From the NCBI GenBank assembly GCA_020633555.1, contig JACKDL010000016.1, positions 1 to 64,000 of the forward strand: a stretch of 64,000 nucleotides of DNA. Reading direction: 5' to 3'. The stretch is from Myxococcales bacterium. Lineage in GTDB: Bacteria; Myxococcota_A; Bradymonadia; UBA7976; UBA1532. A program made the translations under genes and the position numbers. Shown piece after piece: positions 24,278 to 32,924 of this stretch. Under the pieces are notes generated by a model. The model saw only the letters and a program-made list of their open reading frames with translations. It was not told where the DNA came from and ran no database searches. Each line of letters opens with the position of its first letter. Positions within the stretch are counted from its first letter, which is position 1.

Positions 24278-25015
24278 GTCGTCGTCGGGGTCGCGCGGGG
24301 CGGGGGTGAACCCGCGGCCGTCCAGCCAGGCGGCGAACAGGTAGCGCAGCTCGTGGAGCTGCTCCTCGATGGTGTCGGGCATGGCCTTGCCCAGCAGGTC
24401 CAGCAGCACCACGGCGTTCACCGAGGCATCCAGCTTCACCGCGGCCCACAGCCGGCGGGTGATGTGCCGGTTGATGACCTGCATCTCCTCGTAGGCCTGG
24501 ATCAGGCCGTCGAGATCCAAGGACGCCGGCCGGCCCTCGGCCCGAGCCATGTACTGGGCCAGCAGCCAGCTCCCCATGGCGCGGAACATGGTCTCCTGCT
24601 CGCTGGCGAAGGGCAGGTGGAAGCGGGCCATGGGCCGGAAGATGGTGGTGTGGGGGCAGCCCGAGGTGGCGAACAGCAGCCCCATCAGGCTGGCCAGGGC
24701 CCGCTGGGCCGTGGTGGTGGTGACGACGGTCCGCTCGGGCACCGTCACGCGCACCGAGACCTCTTCATAGCTGGGGAGCTGGGCGGCCAGCTTCACCACG
24801 TCGAAGACGCTCACCGCCACGGGGCACAGGGGGTGCAGATCCTCGCGCAGGGGGCAGTTGGCGCACTGGTGGAAGCCGAGCTCGGTCCAGACGGGGGGGG
24901 CCTCGGGCGGCTGGCGGATGAGCACCAGGCTCTCGGCGTCCAGATCGACGTGGAAACACTCCTGCTTGCCGTCGGGCAGGGTCAGGGCATATTCGATGGC
25001 AAAGGTGTCGCTCAC
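24275..25015 (-). CDS. Conserved hypothetical protein with Cys cluster
   Basis: A 246-residue cytoplasmic protein starting at GTG 25015. An N-terminal beta domain (residues 1-50) leads to a cysteine cluster, FHQCANCPLREDLHPLCPV (residues 48-66), suited to bind a metal. A second conserved-looking block, SGCPHTTIFRPMARFHLPFA near residues 117-136, carries one Cys and two His. The last 90 residues are helical. I do not know a function; the cysteine and histidine placement suggests a metal-containing sensor or enzyme. It is divergent from the ion channel gene. Confidence 0.72.
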   Translation of the reverse strand: MSDTFAIEYALTLPDGKQECFHVDLDAESLVLIRQPPEAPPVWTELGFHQCANCPLREDLHPLCPVAVSVFDVVKLAAQLPSYEEVSVRVTVPERTVVTTTTAQRALASLMGLLFATSGCPHTTIFRPMARFHLPFASEQETMFRAMGSWLLAQYMARAEGRPASLDLDGLIQAYEEMQVINRHITRRLWAAVKLDASVNAVVLLDLLGKAMPDTIEEQLHELRYLFAAWLDGRGFTPAPRDPDDD

Positions 25016-25117
25016 GGGGGCTCCGGCGGTGGCCGTGCCTCCGGGGATCGACCGGCCCCCCGGTGGGCTTGAGCGCAGGGGTCAGCGGGCGCACGACGTG
25101 CCCCAGGGAGACGCAGC

Positions 25118-25981
25118 ATGTCGGACCGGCGCCCGGTCCTGGAGCGGTTGGTGGACGAGCGCCTGGTGATGGGTGTCATCCTCTTCAACCTGGCCGTGAT
25201 CTTCGTCCGCGGGTTCCCCTCGATGGCGCACCTGGACCCGGTGCTCTTCGGTCTGGACTACGCCTGCCTGCTCTACTTCTTCCTCGAGATGGTGGCGAAG
25301 ATCCGTCTGCGGGGGCTTCACGGGTTCTGGGCGCGGGCCATCAACCGCTTCGACTTCGTCCTGGTGGTGGCCAGCGCGCCCACGCTCATCAGCCCCTTCA
25401 CCGACGTGGACGAGGTGGCGCTGGTGCTGGTGTTCCGGGCCGCGCGTGTGCTGCGGTTCCTGCGGGTGCTGCGCTTCATCCCCCACGCCGACCAGCTCTG
25501 GCGCGGCGTCATGCGGGCGCTGCGCGCGTCGGTGGGCTTCATCATCGCGCTGGCGCTGTACAACATGGTCCTGGGGCTCATCGGCGCCCACCTGTTCAGC
25601 GACGTGGCCCCCGAGCACTTCGGCGATCCCCTGCGGGCCATCTACACCATGTTCAAGGTGTTCACCGTCGAGGGCTGGTTCGACATCCCCGAAGCCATCG
25701 CCCTGTCGGCGCCCGAGATGGGCACCGCGGCCAAGGCCTTCTTCGTGTTCGTGGTCCTCACGGGCGGGATCCTGGGCTTCTCCATCGCCAACGCCGTGTT
25801 CGTCGACGAGATGGTCATGGACAACAACAGCGCCCTGGAGCGCAACGTGCACTTCCTGGCCAGCGAGATCGAGAAGCTGCGGGCCGAGAACGAGGCCTTG
25901 ATCGTGGCGCTGGGGCAGAAGGTCGACCGCTTGCTCAGCGATGAGGCGGCCGCCGGCGCGCCGCCCCCCGACGACCGTTGA
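25118..25981 (+). CDS. Voltage-gated cation channel (NaChBac-like)
   Basis: A 287-residue single-domain voltage-gated channel that would assemble as a tetramer. Six segments are visible: S1 VMGVILFNLAVIFVRG, S2 LDYACLLYFFLEMVAKI, S3 FDFVLVVASAPTLI, S4 with Arg at 107, 110, 113, 116 and 119, S5 FIIALALYNMVLGLIGAHLF and S6 FFVFVVLTGGILGFSIANAVF. The pore filter is TVEGW (183-187), like the TLESW of bacterial sodium channels; Glu185 matches the selectivity glutamate. A C-terminal coiled coil (about 240-275) fits tetramer assembly. GGGAGA lies before the ATG. Sodium or calcium selectivity cannot be decided from the sequence. Its 3' end overlaps the opposing acyltransferase gene by 47 bases. Confidence 0.9.
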   Translation: MSDRRPVLERLVDERLVMGVILFNLAVIFVRGFPSMAHLDPVLFGLDYACLLYFFLEMVAKIRLRGLHGFWARAINRFDFVLVVASAPTLISPFTDVDEVALVLVFRAARVLRFLRVLRFIPHADQLWRGVMRALRASVGFIIALALYNMVLGLIGAHLFSDVAPEHFGDPLRAIYTMFKVFTVEGWFDIPEAIALSAPEMGTAAKAFFVFVVLTGGILGFSIANAVFVDEMVMDNNSALERNVHFLASEIEKLRAENEALIVALGQKVDRLLSDEAAAGAPPPDDR

Positions 25982-27065
25982 GCAGCACCCCCAACGGCGT
26001 GGGGCGCACCAGCAAGGCGTAGGTGACCAGCGTGAACGCCAGGGTGGCGGCGCTCACCGCGGCGAAGCTGGCCCACGGACCCCAGGACAGGGGCACCAGC
26101 GCCACTTGCAGGGCCAACACCACAGGCAGGTGCACCAGGTAGATCCAGTAGGAGGCGTCGGCCAGGTAGCGCACGGCGCGGTGGGTGCGCCGGAACACGA
26201 GGGCCCCCAGCGCCAGGGCGCCCACCACCAGCGCCACCGAGGCCCAGGCCGCCGCCAGCCGGGGTGCCCAGCCCGCCTCGCCGGTCTGCAGCGCCCGCAG
26301 GTACACCGGCAGCGACACCGCCAGCACCACGGGCACCGGCGCGGCCGCGAACGGCGTCGGCCAGCCGGGGTGGTGGAAGAGCTGGTGGCCCAACAGGAAG
26401 AACAGACCGTAGTAGCCGAAGGGCCACAGGGCGGGCGCCAGCGCCGTGGGGGGATCCACCGCCAGCGGCGTCGCGCCCAGGGCTGGCAGCAGCAGCGCCG
26501 GCAACACCAGCCAGCCGAACCGGAAGTCGAAGAGCCAGGCCCGCAGCCGCGCCGCGCCGGGGACGCGCACCCGGTGCAGGGTGGCAGCGGCCAGGCAGAA
26601 CAGCAGCAGATACTCCAGGAACCACAGGTGCATGGTGTGCAGCCCGGGCCGGGGTGCCAGCCCAACCACGCCGGGGCGCCCGCGGGCCTCCAGCACCACC
26701 ACCGCGCCCGCCACGGCCAACAGGGGCCAGAACAGCAGGAAGGGGCCGCCCAGCCGCTTCAGCCGGTGGGTGGCCATGCCCGCCGGCCCATCGCGTTCGA
26801 TGAGCCAACGCGCGAAGAAGCCGGCGATCACGAAGAACAGCGGCATGCGGAACAGGTGGCTGACCGCCTGCAGGTCGTGCAGCAGCCAGGAGCCGTCGGG
26901 CGCGCGCACCAGCCAGGGCACGTGGGTCTGCGCGGTGTAGGCGTGGGCGGCGTGGTAGAGCACGCCCAACAGCAGCGCCCCCGCCCTCACCGCATCCAGG
27001 TCGTGCCGGCGCGGCAGGTCGTGCCGGCGCTTGATGGCCGGGGTCTGCGGGGGTGGGGTATCCAG
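25935..27065 (-). CDS. Acyltransferase-3 family membrane protein
   Basis: An OpgC/acyltransferase-3-type protein with about ten membrane segments that transfers acyl groups to sugars or glycans at the inner membrane. The N-terminal family motif is present (RRHDLDAVRAGALLLGVLYH), with SHLFRMPLFFVIAGFFARWL after it and the typical late segment YLADASYWIYLVHLPVVLAL. The start is unresolved. Between the upstream gene stop (27079) and the motif there is no in-frame ATG, GTG or TTG; only CTG 27065 or ATC 27035 could serve, while GTG 26990 would remove the motif. An 18-base direct repeat codes for two copies of RRHDL exactly there. The 3' end overlaps the channel gene. Confidence 0.78.
   Translation of the reverse strand: MDTPPPQTPAIKRRHDLPRRHDLDAVRAGALLLGVLYHAAHAYTAQTHVPWLVRAPDGSWLLHDLQAVSHLFRMPLFFVIAGFFARWLIERDGPAGMATHRLKRLGGPFLLFWPLLAVAGAVVVLEARGRPGVVGLAPRPGLHTMHLWFLEYLLLFCLAAATLHRVRVPGAARLRAWLFDFRFGWLVLPALLLPALGATPLAVDPPTALAPALWPFGYYGLFFLLGHQLFHHPGWPTPFAAAPVPVVLAVSLPVYLRALQTGEAGWAPRLAAAWASVALVVGALALGALVFRRTHRAVRYLADASYWIYLVHLPVVLALQVALVPLSWGPWASFAAVSAATLAFTLVTYALLVRPTPLGVLLNGRRGAARRRPPHR
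26997..27030. repeat. Two-copy 18-base direct repeat
   Basis: CAGGTCGTGCCGGCGC occurs at 26997-27012 and again at 27015-27030 with a period of 18 bases. It codes in frame for two copies of RRHDL at the N-terminus of the acyltransferase. Confidence 0.7.
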
Positions 27066-27078
27066 GGGGCGGTGGGGA

Positions 27079-30000
27079 TCAGCGGCGGCGGCGGCGGCGC
27101 ACCAGGGGCAGGCCCAGCAGCAGGGCCAGCAGGGGCAGGGGCTCCTGGCCATCGCCGCCCACGTCGCAGTTGCAGCCCACGGACTCCACAGGCTCCTGGT
27201 TGGGATCGCCCGTGCCGAAGTCGCCGGTGGGCACGGTGCCCGCGTCGGCCTCGCCGCCGGCGCCGCCCGCGCCGCCCATGCCGCCCGCGCCGGCGTCGGG
27301 GCCCGGGCCGGGCTCACCGCCGATGCCGCCGGTGCCCGGATCCTCCTGCTGCCCCCACGCGCAGTTGGCGCGGCCGTCCGGGGTCACCTCGCAGCGCTGG
27401 CCCGCGGGGCACTCCACCCCGTCGCAGGGGTCCAGCACGCAGTCACCGCCCACGCAGGCCTGGCCCTCGCCGCAGGTGACGGCCGCGCAGGGATCGCCCT
27501 GGCAGCCGCCCTCCAGGCAGACCTCACCGTCGGGGCACTGCACCTCGGCGCAGTCGGTGGCCTGGCACACGCCGTCCACGCAAGCCTCGCCGAACGGGCA
27601 CGAGATGGCCGCGCACGAGTCGATGCAGCGCCCGCCGCGGCAGTACTGGCCGGCCTCGCAGCGGATGTCGGCGCAGGGATCGGCCTGGCAGCCCTGGTCG
27701 GTGCAGCGCTGCCCGTCGGGGCAGCCGCTGGCCGCGCAGTCGTCACCGATGCAGGCGCCGTCCACGCAGACCTCGCCGGCGGCGCAGGCCACGTCCAGGC
27801 AGGGATCGATGCACTCGCCCGCCTCGCAGCGGGTGTTGGCCGGGCAGTCCGTCAGCGAGCACAGATCCACGCAGGCGCCCTCGATGCACCGGAAGCCGCC
27901 CAGGCACTCGTTGTTGACGCACGGATCGCGGCACTCGCCCTCGGCGCAGATCAGGCCGCCAGCGCAGTCGGGATCCTCGTCGATCTGCCCGTCGCAGTCG
28001 TCGTCCTCGCCGTTGCAGCCGTCGGGCCCCAGGGCGCCGCAGCCGCCGCAGGCGTTGCGCACGTCCTCGTCGATGCGGCCGTCGCAGTCGTTGTCGCGGG
28101 CGTCGCAGCGCTCGGCGGCGGGATCCACGTCGCCGTTGCACTGGATGAAGCCGCCCAGGCACAGGGAGCGGCCCACGCGGCACTCCCCCGGCAGGCCGGT
28201 TGCGCACTCCTGGCCCAGGCCGATGATGTTGTTGTCGGCCGCGCCATCGCAGTCGTTGTCCAGGCCGTCGCACACCTCGTCGCTGGGCATCAGATCGGGC
28301 AGGCACACCAGGGCCCCGGCCTCGCACGCGATGCGGCCGCCGGCGCACACGCCGGGGTTGCCGGTGTCGCAGGCCTCGCCCACGCCCAGATCCTCGTCCA
28401 CCGTGCCGTCGCAGTCGTTGTCGATGCCGTCGCAGACCTCGGGCTGGGGATCGCCCACGCAGGCGTCGCACACGTCGCCCACCAGGTCGTTGTCGATGTC
28501 GGTCTGGTCGGGGTTCGGGGCCGCGATGCAGTTGTCGCAGGCGTCGCCCACCGTGTCGCCGTCGCCGTCGGCCTGATCGGCGTTGGCCACGCTCACGCAG
28601 TTGTCGCAGACGTCACCCGGGCCGTCGCCGTCGGCGTTGGCCTGATCGGCGTTGGCGGCCGCCGGGCAGTTGTCGCAGATGTCACCCACCCGGTCGCCGT
28701 CGCCGTCGGCCTGGTCGTCGTTGGCGGCGCGGGGGCAGTTGTCGCAGGCGTCGCCGTGGCGGTCGCCGTCGGCGTTGGCCTGATCGGCGTTCGGGGCCGC
28801 CACGCAGTTGTCGCAAGCGTTGCCGTAGCCGTCGCCGTCGCCGTCGGCCTGGTCATCGTTGGCGGCGCCGGGGCAGTTGTCGCAGGCGTCGCCGTAGCGG
28901 TCGCCGTCGGCGTTGGCCTGATCGTTGTTCGCCGCCCGCACGCAGTTGTCGCAGGCGTCGCCGTAGCGGTCGCCGTCGGCGTTGGCCTGATCGGGGTTGG
29001 CGGTGGCGGCGCAGTTGTCGCAGGCGTCGCCGCGGCCGTCGCCATCCTGGTCGGCCTGATCGGGGTTGCGGTTCTGGGGGCAGTTGTCGCAGGCGTCACC
29101 GCGGCCGTCGCCGTCGCCGTCGCGCTGGTCGGGATCGGCGGCGGCGGGGCAGATGTCGCACAGGTCGCCGCGGCCGTCGCGGTCCTGATCGGCCTGATCG
29201 GGGTTGGCCACCTGCGGGCAGTTGTCCTCGCTGTCGCAGGCGCCGTCGTTGTCGCCGTCGGGGCAGCCGCCGCCCACCGAGCGCTCCAGCACCAGCAGGG
29301 CGTAGGCCTGGTGGCTGTAGCCGTTCCACTGGCTGTGGCCGGGCTGCACGTTGAACTGCCCGTTGGCGCCCTGCAGGGCCATGATCGTGTAGGCGTAGTC
29401 GAAGTACCAGCGGGCCTGCTCGCGGATGTCCTGGTAGTAGCCCACGCCCTGGTTGCCGTGCACCCCCACCCGCGCCACGCCGGCGGGGTCGCGGTGGACC
29501 TGCCGGTAGTTCACCGCCGGCGCCTGGCCGGGGGGCAGGGTGCCGATGGCGTCGGCGCCGATGTTGTTGCCCGCCGGCGCGATGCCCGCGTCCTCGAGGA
29601 AGGTGTAGGCCTTCGACGAGGACCACAGGTAGTACATGAAGCTGTGGTTCCAGCTGTTCCGGTGCGGGTTGATGTCCGTGTAGGTGTACCGGTGGTACAG
29701 CCAGCGGTAGTAGGCCTGCACGTTGACGTCGTTGATGTCGCCGCCGCCGATGATCTGGCTCCACAGGCCCGAGGCGGTCTGCTGGTAGGACGGTTCGTAG
29801 CCGGTGCGGTAGCCGTGCCCCTTGTCGCCGTTCAGGCCGCCGTTCACGCCGTTGGCGCCGTAGCCCTGCCGGGTGCGCGCGGTGAGCTGGTCGAGCTGGT
29901 CGCGCCGGTTCACGTCCCGCAGGAAGGCGTCGTTGTCGTTGAACACACCGCGGGCCGCCGCCAGGCCCGCCATGACGAGCTGGGTGGTGGAGGAGTCGTT

Positions 30001-30486
30001 GCACCCGCCGTTGGTGTAGCACCAGTAGCCCGCGGCGTTCTGGTTGGCGCGCATGCGGTCGAAGATGTTGGTGATGGCCGTCTTGGCCCCGTTGCGGTTG
30101 GGGCCGCCGTGGCGGATGTACACCGCCAACGCCATCAGGTCGGCGCCGTCGCGGTAGGCCGCGAAGCCTGCGTTGGTGGACCGGTTGATGATGTAGGTCA
30201 TGATCCGGTCGAGCCGGGCCCGATCGGCGGCGTTGGCGTTGTCGTAGCCGATGACGTCCGCGTTCTGATCGGCGCTCTGCCGCTTCTCGAGCAGCGCCAG
30301 CGCCACCAGGCCCGCGGCGTCGCCCGCCGAGCTGTTCTGGTTGAACGCGCCCTGGGCGTCCAGCCAGCCCAGCCCCAGGTCGATGGACCGGGCCACGTCG
30401 CGGCTGAAGTTGGTCTCCTGGGCGACCGCGGGGCCGGCCAGCGCGGTACACAGCACGGCCAAGACGGCCAGCAGACGGTTCGACAT
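27079..30486 (-). CDS. Large mosaic surface protein with MYXO-CTERM tail
   Basis: A 1135-residue exported protein. After a signal peptide (LAVLCTALAGPAVAQ), residues 25-400 look like an alpha/alpha toroid of the prenyltransferase/terpenoid-cyclase type (GLVALALLEKRQS, TTQLVMAGLAAARGVF, FDYAYTIMALQGANG). Eleven TSP3 calcium-binding units of 23 residues follow (CDNCxxxxNxDQxDxDGDxxGDA). Then come four MopE-like motifs of CDGxDNDCDGxxDE form, about eight short Cys modules (CADIRCEAGQYCRGGRCID type) and a Gly-rich linker. The end is VGCNCDVGG plus a hydrophobic helix and a six-Arg cluster, a canonical MYXO-CTERM tail. It is probably displayed on the cell surface; the toroid substrate is unknown. 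Confidence 0.85.
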   Translation of the reverse strand: MSNRLLAVLAVLCTALAGPAVAQETNFSRDVARSIDLGLGWLDAQGAFNQNSSAGDAAGLVALALLEKRQSADQNADVIGYDNANAADRARLDRIMTYIINRSTNAGFAAYRDGADLMALAVYIRHGGPNRNGAKTAITNIFDRMRANQNAAGYWCYTNGGCNDSSTTQLVMAGLAAARGVFNDNDAFLRDVNRRDQLDQLTARTRQGYGANGVNGGLNGDKGHGYRTGYEPSYQQTASGLWSQIIGGGDINDVNVQAYYRWLYHRYTYTDINPHRNSWNHSFMYYLWSSSKAYTFLEDAGIAPAGNNIGADAIGTLPPGQAPAVNYRQVHRDPAGVARVGVHGNQGVGYYQDIREQARWYFDYAYTIMALQGANGQFNVQPGHSQWNGYSHQAYALLVLERSVGGGCPDGDNDGACDSEDNCPQVANPDQADQDRDGRGDLCDICPAAADPDQRDGDGDGRGDACDNCPQNRNPDQADQDGDGRGDACDNCAATANPDQANADGDRYGDACDNCVRAANNDQANADGDRYGDACDNCPGAANDDQADGDGDGYGNACDNCVAAPNADQANADGDRHGDACDNCPRAANDDQADGDGDRVGDICDNCPAAANADQANADGDGPGDVCDNCVSVANADQADGDGDTVGDACDNCIAAPNPDQTDIDNDLVGDVCDACVGDPQPEVCDGIDNDCDGTVDEDLGVGEACDTGNPGVCAGGRIACEAGALVCLPDLMPSDEVCDGLDNDCDGAADNNIIGLGQECATGLPGECRVGRSLCLGGFIQCNGDVDPAAERCDARDNDCDGRIDEDVRNACGGCGALGPDGCNGEDDDCDGQIDEDPDCAGGLICAEGECRDPCVNNECLGGFRCIEGACVDLCSLTDCPANTRCEAGECIDPCLDVACAAGEVCVDGACIGDDCAASGCPDGQRCTDQGCQADPCADIRCEAGQYCRGGRCIDSCAAISCPFGEACVDGVCQATDCAEVQCPDGEVCLEGGCQGDPCAAVTCGEGQACVGGDCVLDPCDGVECPAGQRCEVTPDGRANCAWGQQEDPGTGGIGGEPGPGPDAGAGGMGGAGGAGGEADAGTVPTGDFGTGDPNQEPVESVGCNCDVGGDGQEPLPLLALLLGLPLVRRRRRR
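28460..29215 (-). repeat. 69-base tandem coding repeats (TSP3)
   Basis: Tandem units of 69 bases code for 23-residue CDNC...DQxDxDGD calcium-binding modules. The phase is exact: for example GTTGTCGCAGGCGTCGCC recurs at 28876 and 28945. There are eleven imperfect copies inside the mosaic surface protein. Confidence 0.8.
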
Positions 30487-30615
30487 CGGACACCCCCAGA
30501 CTCGACACGGCGCCCAAACGGGGCCCCGTAGATATGCCTACAGGGGACTCGATCGGCCGATGCAGATCAAGCGCCGGGCGGGGGAGCGGTGCGCCGCAAG
30601 GGCCAGCGTGGATCC

Positions 30616-31836
30616 TCAATCAGCGCAGGCGATGCCCTTGTCCTGGACGAGGTGCTCCCAGCGCTGGTCGGTGAGGGCGCGCAGGAAACAGACCAGGGCC
30701 TCGATCTGGTCGTCGCTCAGGGGGTCGCTCAGGGCCAGCAGGTCGTGGGCCACCGTGTCGGGCACCTCGGGGGCCGCCCAGGGTTCGCCCGTCTCGGGGT
30801 TCAGGGGCCGCCCCTCGGGATCCACCTGGTGGTCGTAGAACTCGATGACGGTGCGCAGGTCCTGGAACACCCCGTTGTGCATGTAGGGCTCGGTGACGGC
30901 CACGTTGCGCAGGGTGGGGGTCTTGTATCGGCCGCGGTGGGCTGCCGCGGGGGTGGCCGGGTTCTGGGCCAGGCCGTCGTCGGGGCCCAGGCCGTTGGCG
31001 GCCCGCACCGCTGCGTTCACGGGCACCCCGACGTTGTGGAACTCATACCCGGTGAAGGGCTCCCGCAGCCGCCCCACGGGGTCGCCGCTGCCGTGGAGTT
31101 GGTGGCAGGCGCTGCAGCTCGTGAACTGCGAGAAGAACAGCGACTTGCCGGTCAACTCCTTGAAACTCAGGGTGATCTCACCGCGCAGGGCCCGGTCATG
31201 GCGGCTGTCGAAGGGGGCAAACGCCTCGGTCTGCTCGAAGGCGGCGATGCTCTCGGCGAAGGCGGCGTAGGCGCGGTCGGGATCGGCGAAGACGGCGGGG
31301 CCGAACAGGGCGCGGAAGGCGGCCACGTAGGCGGGCTTCTCCTGCAGCCGGGCCACCACCGCAGCGGCGTCGGGCATGCCCATCTCCAGCGGGTTCAGCG
31401 GGGGCCCCTGGGCCTGGCCGGCCAGATCGGGCGCGCGCCCGTCCCAGAACTGCCCGCCCAGCGGGCCCTCGTAGGTGCGGCCCTGGCGCTGCCGGTGGTG
31501 CCGCGTGCGGGCGCCGGCGGCCTGGAAGGGGGGCGCCAGAGCCGCGTAGGCCACGGTGGGCGCGTTGCGATCCCCCAGCGAGGCCCCGTCCGCGCCCAGG
31601 GACACCGGGCCGATGCGCCCGTCGGGGCCCCGGCGGTCGTCGATGAAGCCGTGCTCGGGGTTGTGGCAGGTGGCGCAGGCCTGCGTGCGGGGCCATGACA
31701 GGTCCACGTCGTGGAACAGGGCCTCGCCCAGCAGGGCCTTGCTGGCCAGCGCGGGCGCCTCTTCGGGCGGTGCGCAGGCCGTCAGGGTCGCCAGCAGCAG
31801 CGCCGCCGGCGGCCAGATCAACATTGCGCGCCCCAA
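30616..31836 (-). CDS. Di-haem cytochrome c peroxidase/MauG-like lipoprotein
   Basis: A 406-residue periplasmic protein with two c-type haem sites, CATCH and CSACH. Family landmarks are visible: LGEALFHDVDLSWPRTQACATC at the first haem, then NAPTVAYAALAPPFQ and GQFWDGRAPDLAGQAQGP, and the late YKTPTLRNVAVTEPYMHNG. A lipobox (TLTAC, Cys21) anchors it. The start is TTG 31836, because GGGAGG lies five bases upstream, whereas ATG 31824 is too far from it. It is the last gene of the imelysin operon, 15 bases after the second imelysin gene. It may remove peroxide or oxidise a partner protein during iron handling. Confidence 0.9.
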   Translation of the reverse strand: MGRAMLIWPPAALLLATLTACAPPEEAPALASKALLGEALFHDVDLSWPRTQACATCHNPEHGFIDDRRGPDGRIGPVSLGADGASLGDRNAPTVAYAALAPPFQAAGARTRHHRQRQGRTYEGPLGGQFWDGRAPDLAGQAQGPPLNPLEMGMPDAAAVVARLQEKPAYVAAFRALFGPAVFADPDRAYAAFAESIAAFEQTEAFAPFDSRHDRALRGEITLSFKELTGKSLFFSQFTSCSACHQLHGSGDPVGRLREPFTGYEFHNVGVPVNAAVRAANGLGPDDGLAQNPATPAAAHRGRYKTPTLRNVAVTEPYMHNGVFQDLRTVIEFYDHQVDPEGRPLNPETGEPWAAPEVPDTVAHDLLALSDPLSDDQIEALVCFLRALTDQRWEHLVQDKGIACAD

Positions 31837-31841
31837 GGGGA

Positions 31842-31847
31842 CCTCCC
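31842..31847 (-). promoter_or_regulatory. Ribosome binding site deciding a TTG start
   Basis: GGGAGG on the minus strand ends five bases before TTG 31836 of the cytochrome c peroxidase gene. The next ATG (31824) would be 17 bases from it. Confidence 0.55.
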
Positions 31848-31851
31848 GGCG

Positions 31852-32922
31852 TCAGTCGCCATCGCTGAAGTTCAAGCCCAGCGGCACGCCCAGCCCTTGG
31901 GGCAGCCCGCGCTTCAGGTGGCCCTCCAGGGCGGCCAGGGCCTCGGCCAGGGCCGAGCGTTCCTCGGCCTCCGCGGCGTTCTCGGCCTGCACCAGCGCGG
32001 CGCGGATGGGTGCCGCGGTCTCGGTCAGCCCCAACGCGTCCAGCGCGTCCAGGAAGCCCACCGCCGCGGGGTCGGCGCCCTCCAGGAAGGCCCGACAGGT
32101 GGCCAGCAGCGCCCGCTGCTGCGGGAAGAACCCCCCCGACAGGCGCGCGTCGGGGGTGCCCTCGAGCTTGCGCCGCCGCACGTAGTCCAGATGCTCGGCC
32201 AGCGCGATGATCAAGGTCGCCGCGGGCGAGGCGCCGTCGTCGAGCCGCTCGTGCCCCATCTGCACGGCGAAGGCGTCGCCGGCGCCGAAGCGCATGGTCC
32301 ACCCCGCGGCCACCCCGGCCGCCTTGCCGGCCAGGTGGTCGGCCATGGCCTGCAGGTAGGCGCACTTGCGGGGGTTGGCCTGGAAGTCGGCCAACACCGC
32401 CTCGGGCGCGGTGGGGTGCTCGGCGGTGGTGCCTTCGAAGAGCAGCACCTCCAGGGCCAGCAGCCCCACCCGGTCGAAGGTCAGACCCTCAACGAAGGCC
32501 GCGTCGAGCGGGGCGTCGCTCGCCAGCGCCGTCGCCAGGCCCTCGCGCACCGCCTCGGTGTAGTCCTCGCCCCGCGCCCGCATGGACTCGATGAAGTTCA
32601 GGGTGGGAAACACCAGGTCATCCTGCAGCGGGCCGAAGCGCAGCGGCGCCACGGCCTGCCAGCGCAGGGCGAGCTGTCGCCAGCCCCCCTGCAGCCCGGT
32701 CAGGCCCGCGACGTCGGGGGCCGCGCAGAACGCGGGGAGGGCCGCCGCCAGCGCGGCGGTCTCCGCGTCGAAGGCCTGCACGGCGGGCACGATGACTTGC
32801 TCGACGGCGTGGGACAGGGCCAGCGCAAGCTGGGCCCGGGCCGGATCGGGGCCGGGATCCGCCGACGAGTCACAGCCGGGGAGAGAGGCCGCGCACAGCC
32901 CCAGCAACAGCCACAGGCGCAT
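31852..32922 (-). CDS. Imelysin-family lipoprotein (second copy)
   Basis: A 356-residue lipoprotein with lipobox ASLPGC (Cys17). Imelysin (M75-like) hallmarks include VIVPAVQAFDAETAALAAAL, PLQDDLVFPTLNFIESMRAR, and the motif VGLLALEVLLFEG in place of the GxHxxE motif; this matches the non-GxHxxE imelysin type often found next to DUF1111 proteins. Imelysins bind or help take up iron in the periplasm or at the surface; peptidase activity is doubtful. The start is ATG 32922, two bases after the DUF1513 stop; the longer frame to 33087 only overlaps that gene. It sits fourth in the operon. Confidence 0.85.
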   Translation of the reverse strand: MRLWLLLGLCAASLPGCDSSADPGPDPARAQLALALSHAVEQVIVPAVQAFDAETAALAAALPAFCAAPDVAGLTGLQGGWRQLALRWQAVAPLRFGPLQDDLVFPTLNFIESMRARGEDYTEAVREGLATALASDAPLDAAFVEGLTFDRVGLLALEVLLFEGTTAEHPTAPEAVLADFQANPRKCAYLQAMADHLAGKAAGVAAGWTMRFGAGDAFAVQMGHERLDDGASPAATLIIALAEHLDYVRRRKLEGTPDARLSGGFFPQQRALLATCRAFLEGADPAAVGFLDALDALGLTETAAPIRAALVQAENAAEAEERSALAEALAALEGHLKRGLPQGLGVPLGLNFSDGD

Positions 32923-32924
32923 GG

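Noticed and set aside
28460..29215. Regular 69-base repeats resembling a CRISPR array
   Set aside because: The spacers are not unique, the whole stretch is one open frame and the units code for TSP3 modules.
30487..30615. Possible small RNA or tRNA in the 129-base gap
   Set aside because: No cloverleaf, no CCA end and no stable T-tailed hairpin could be found.
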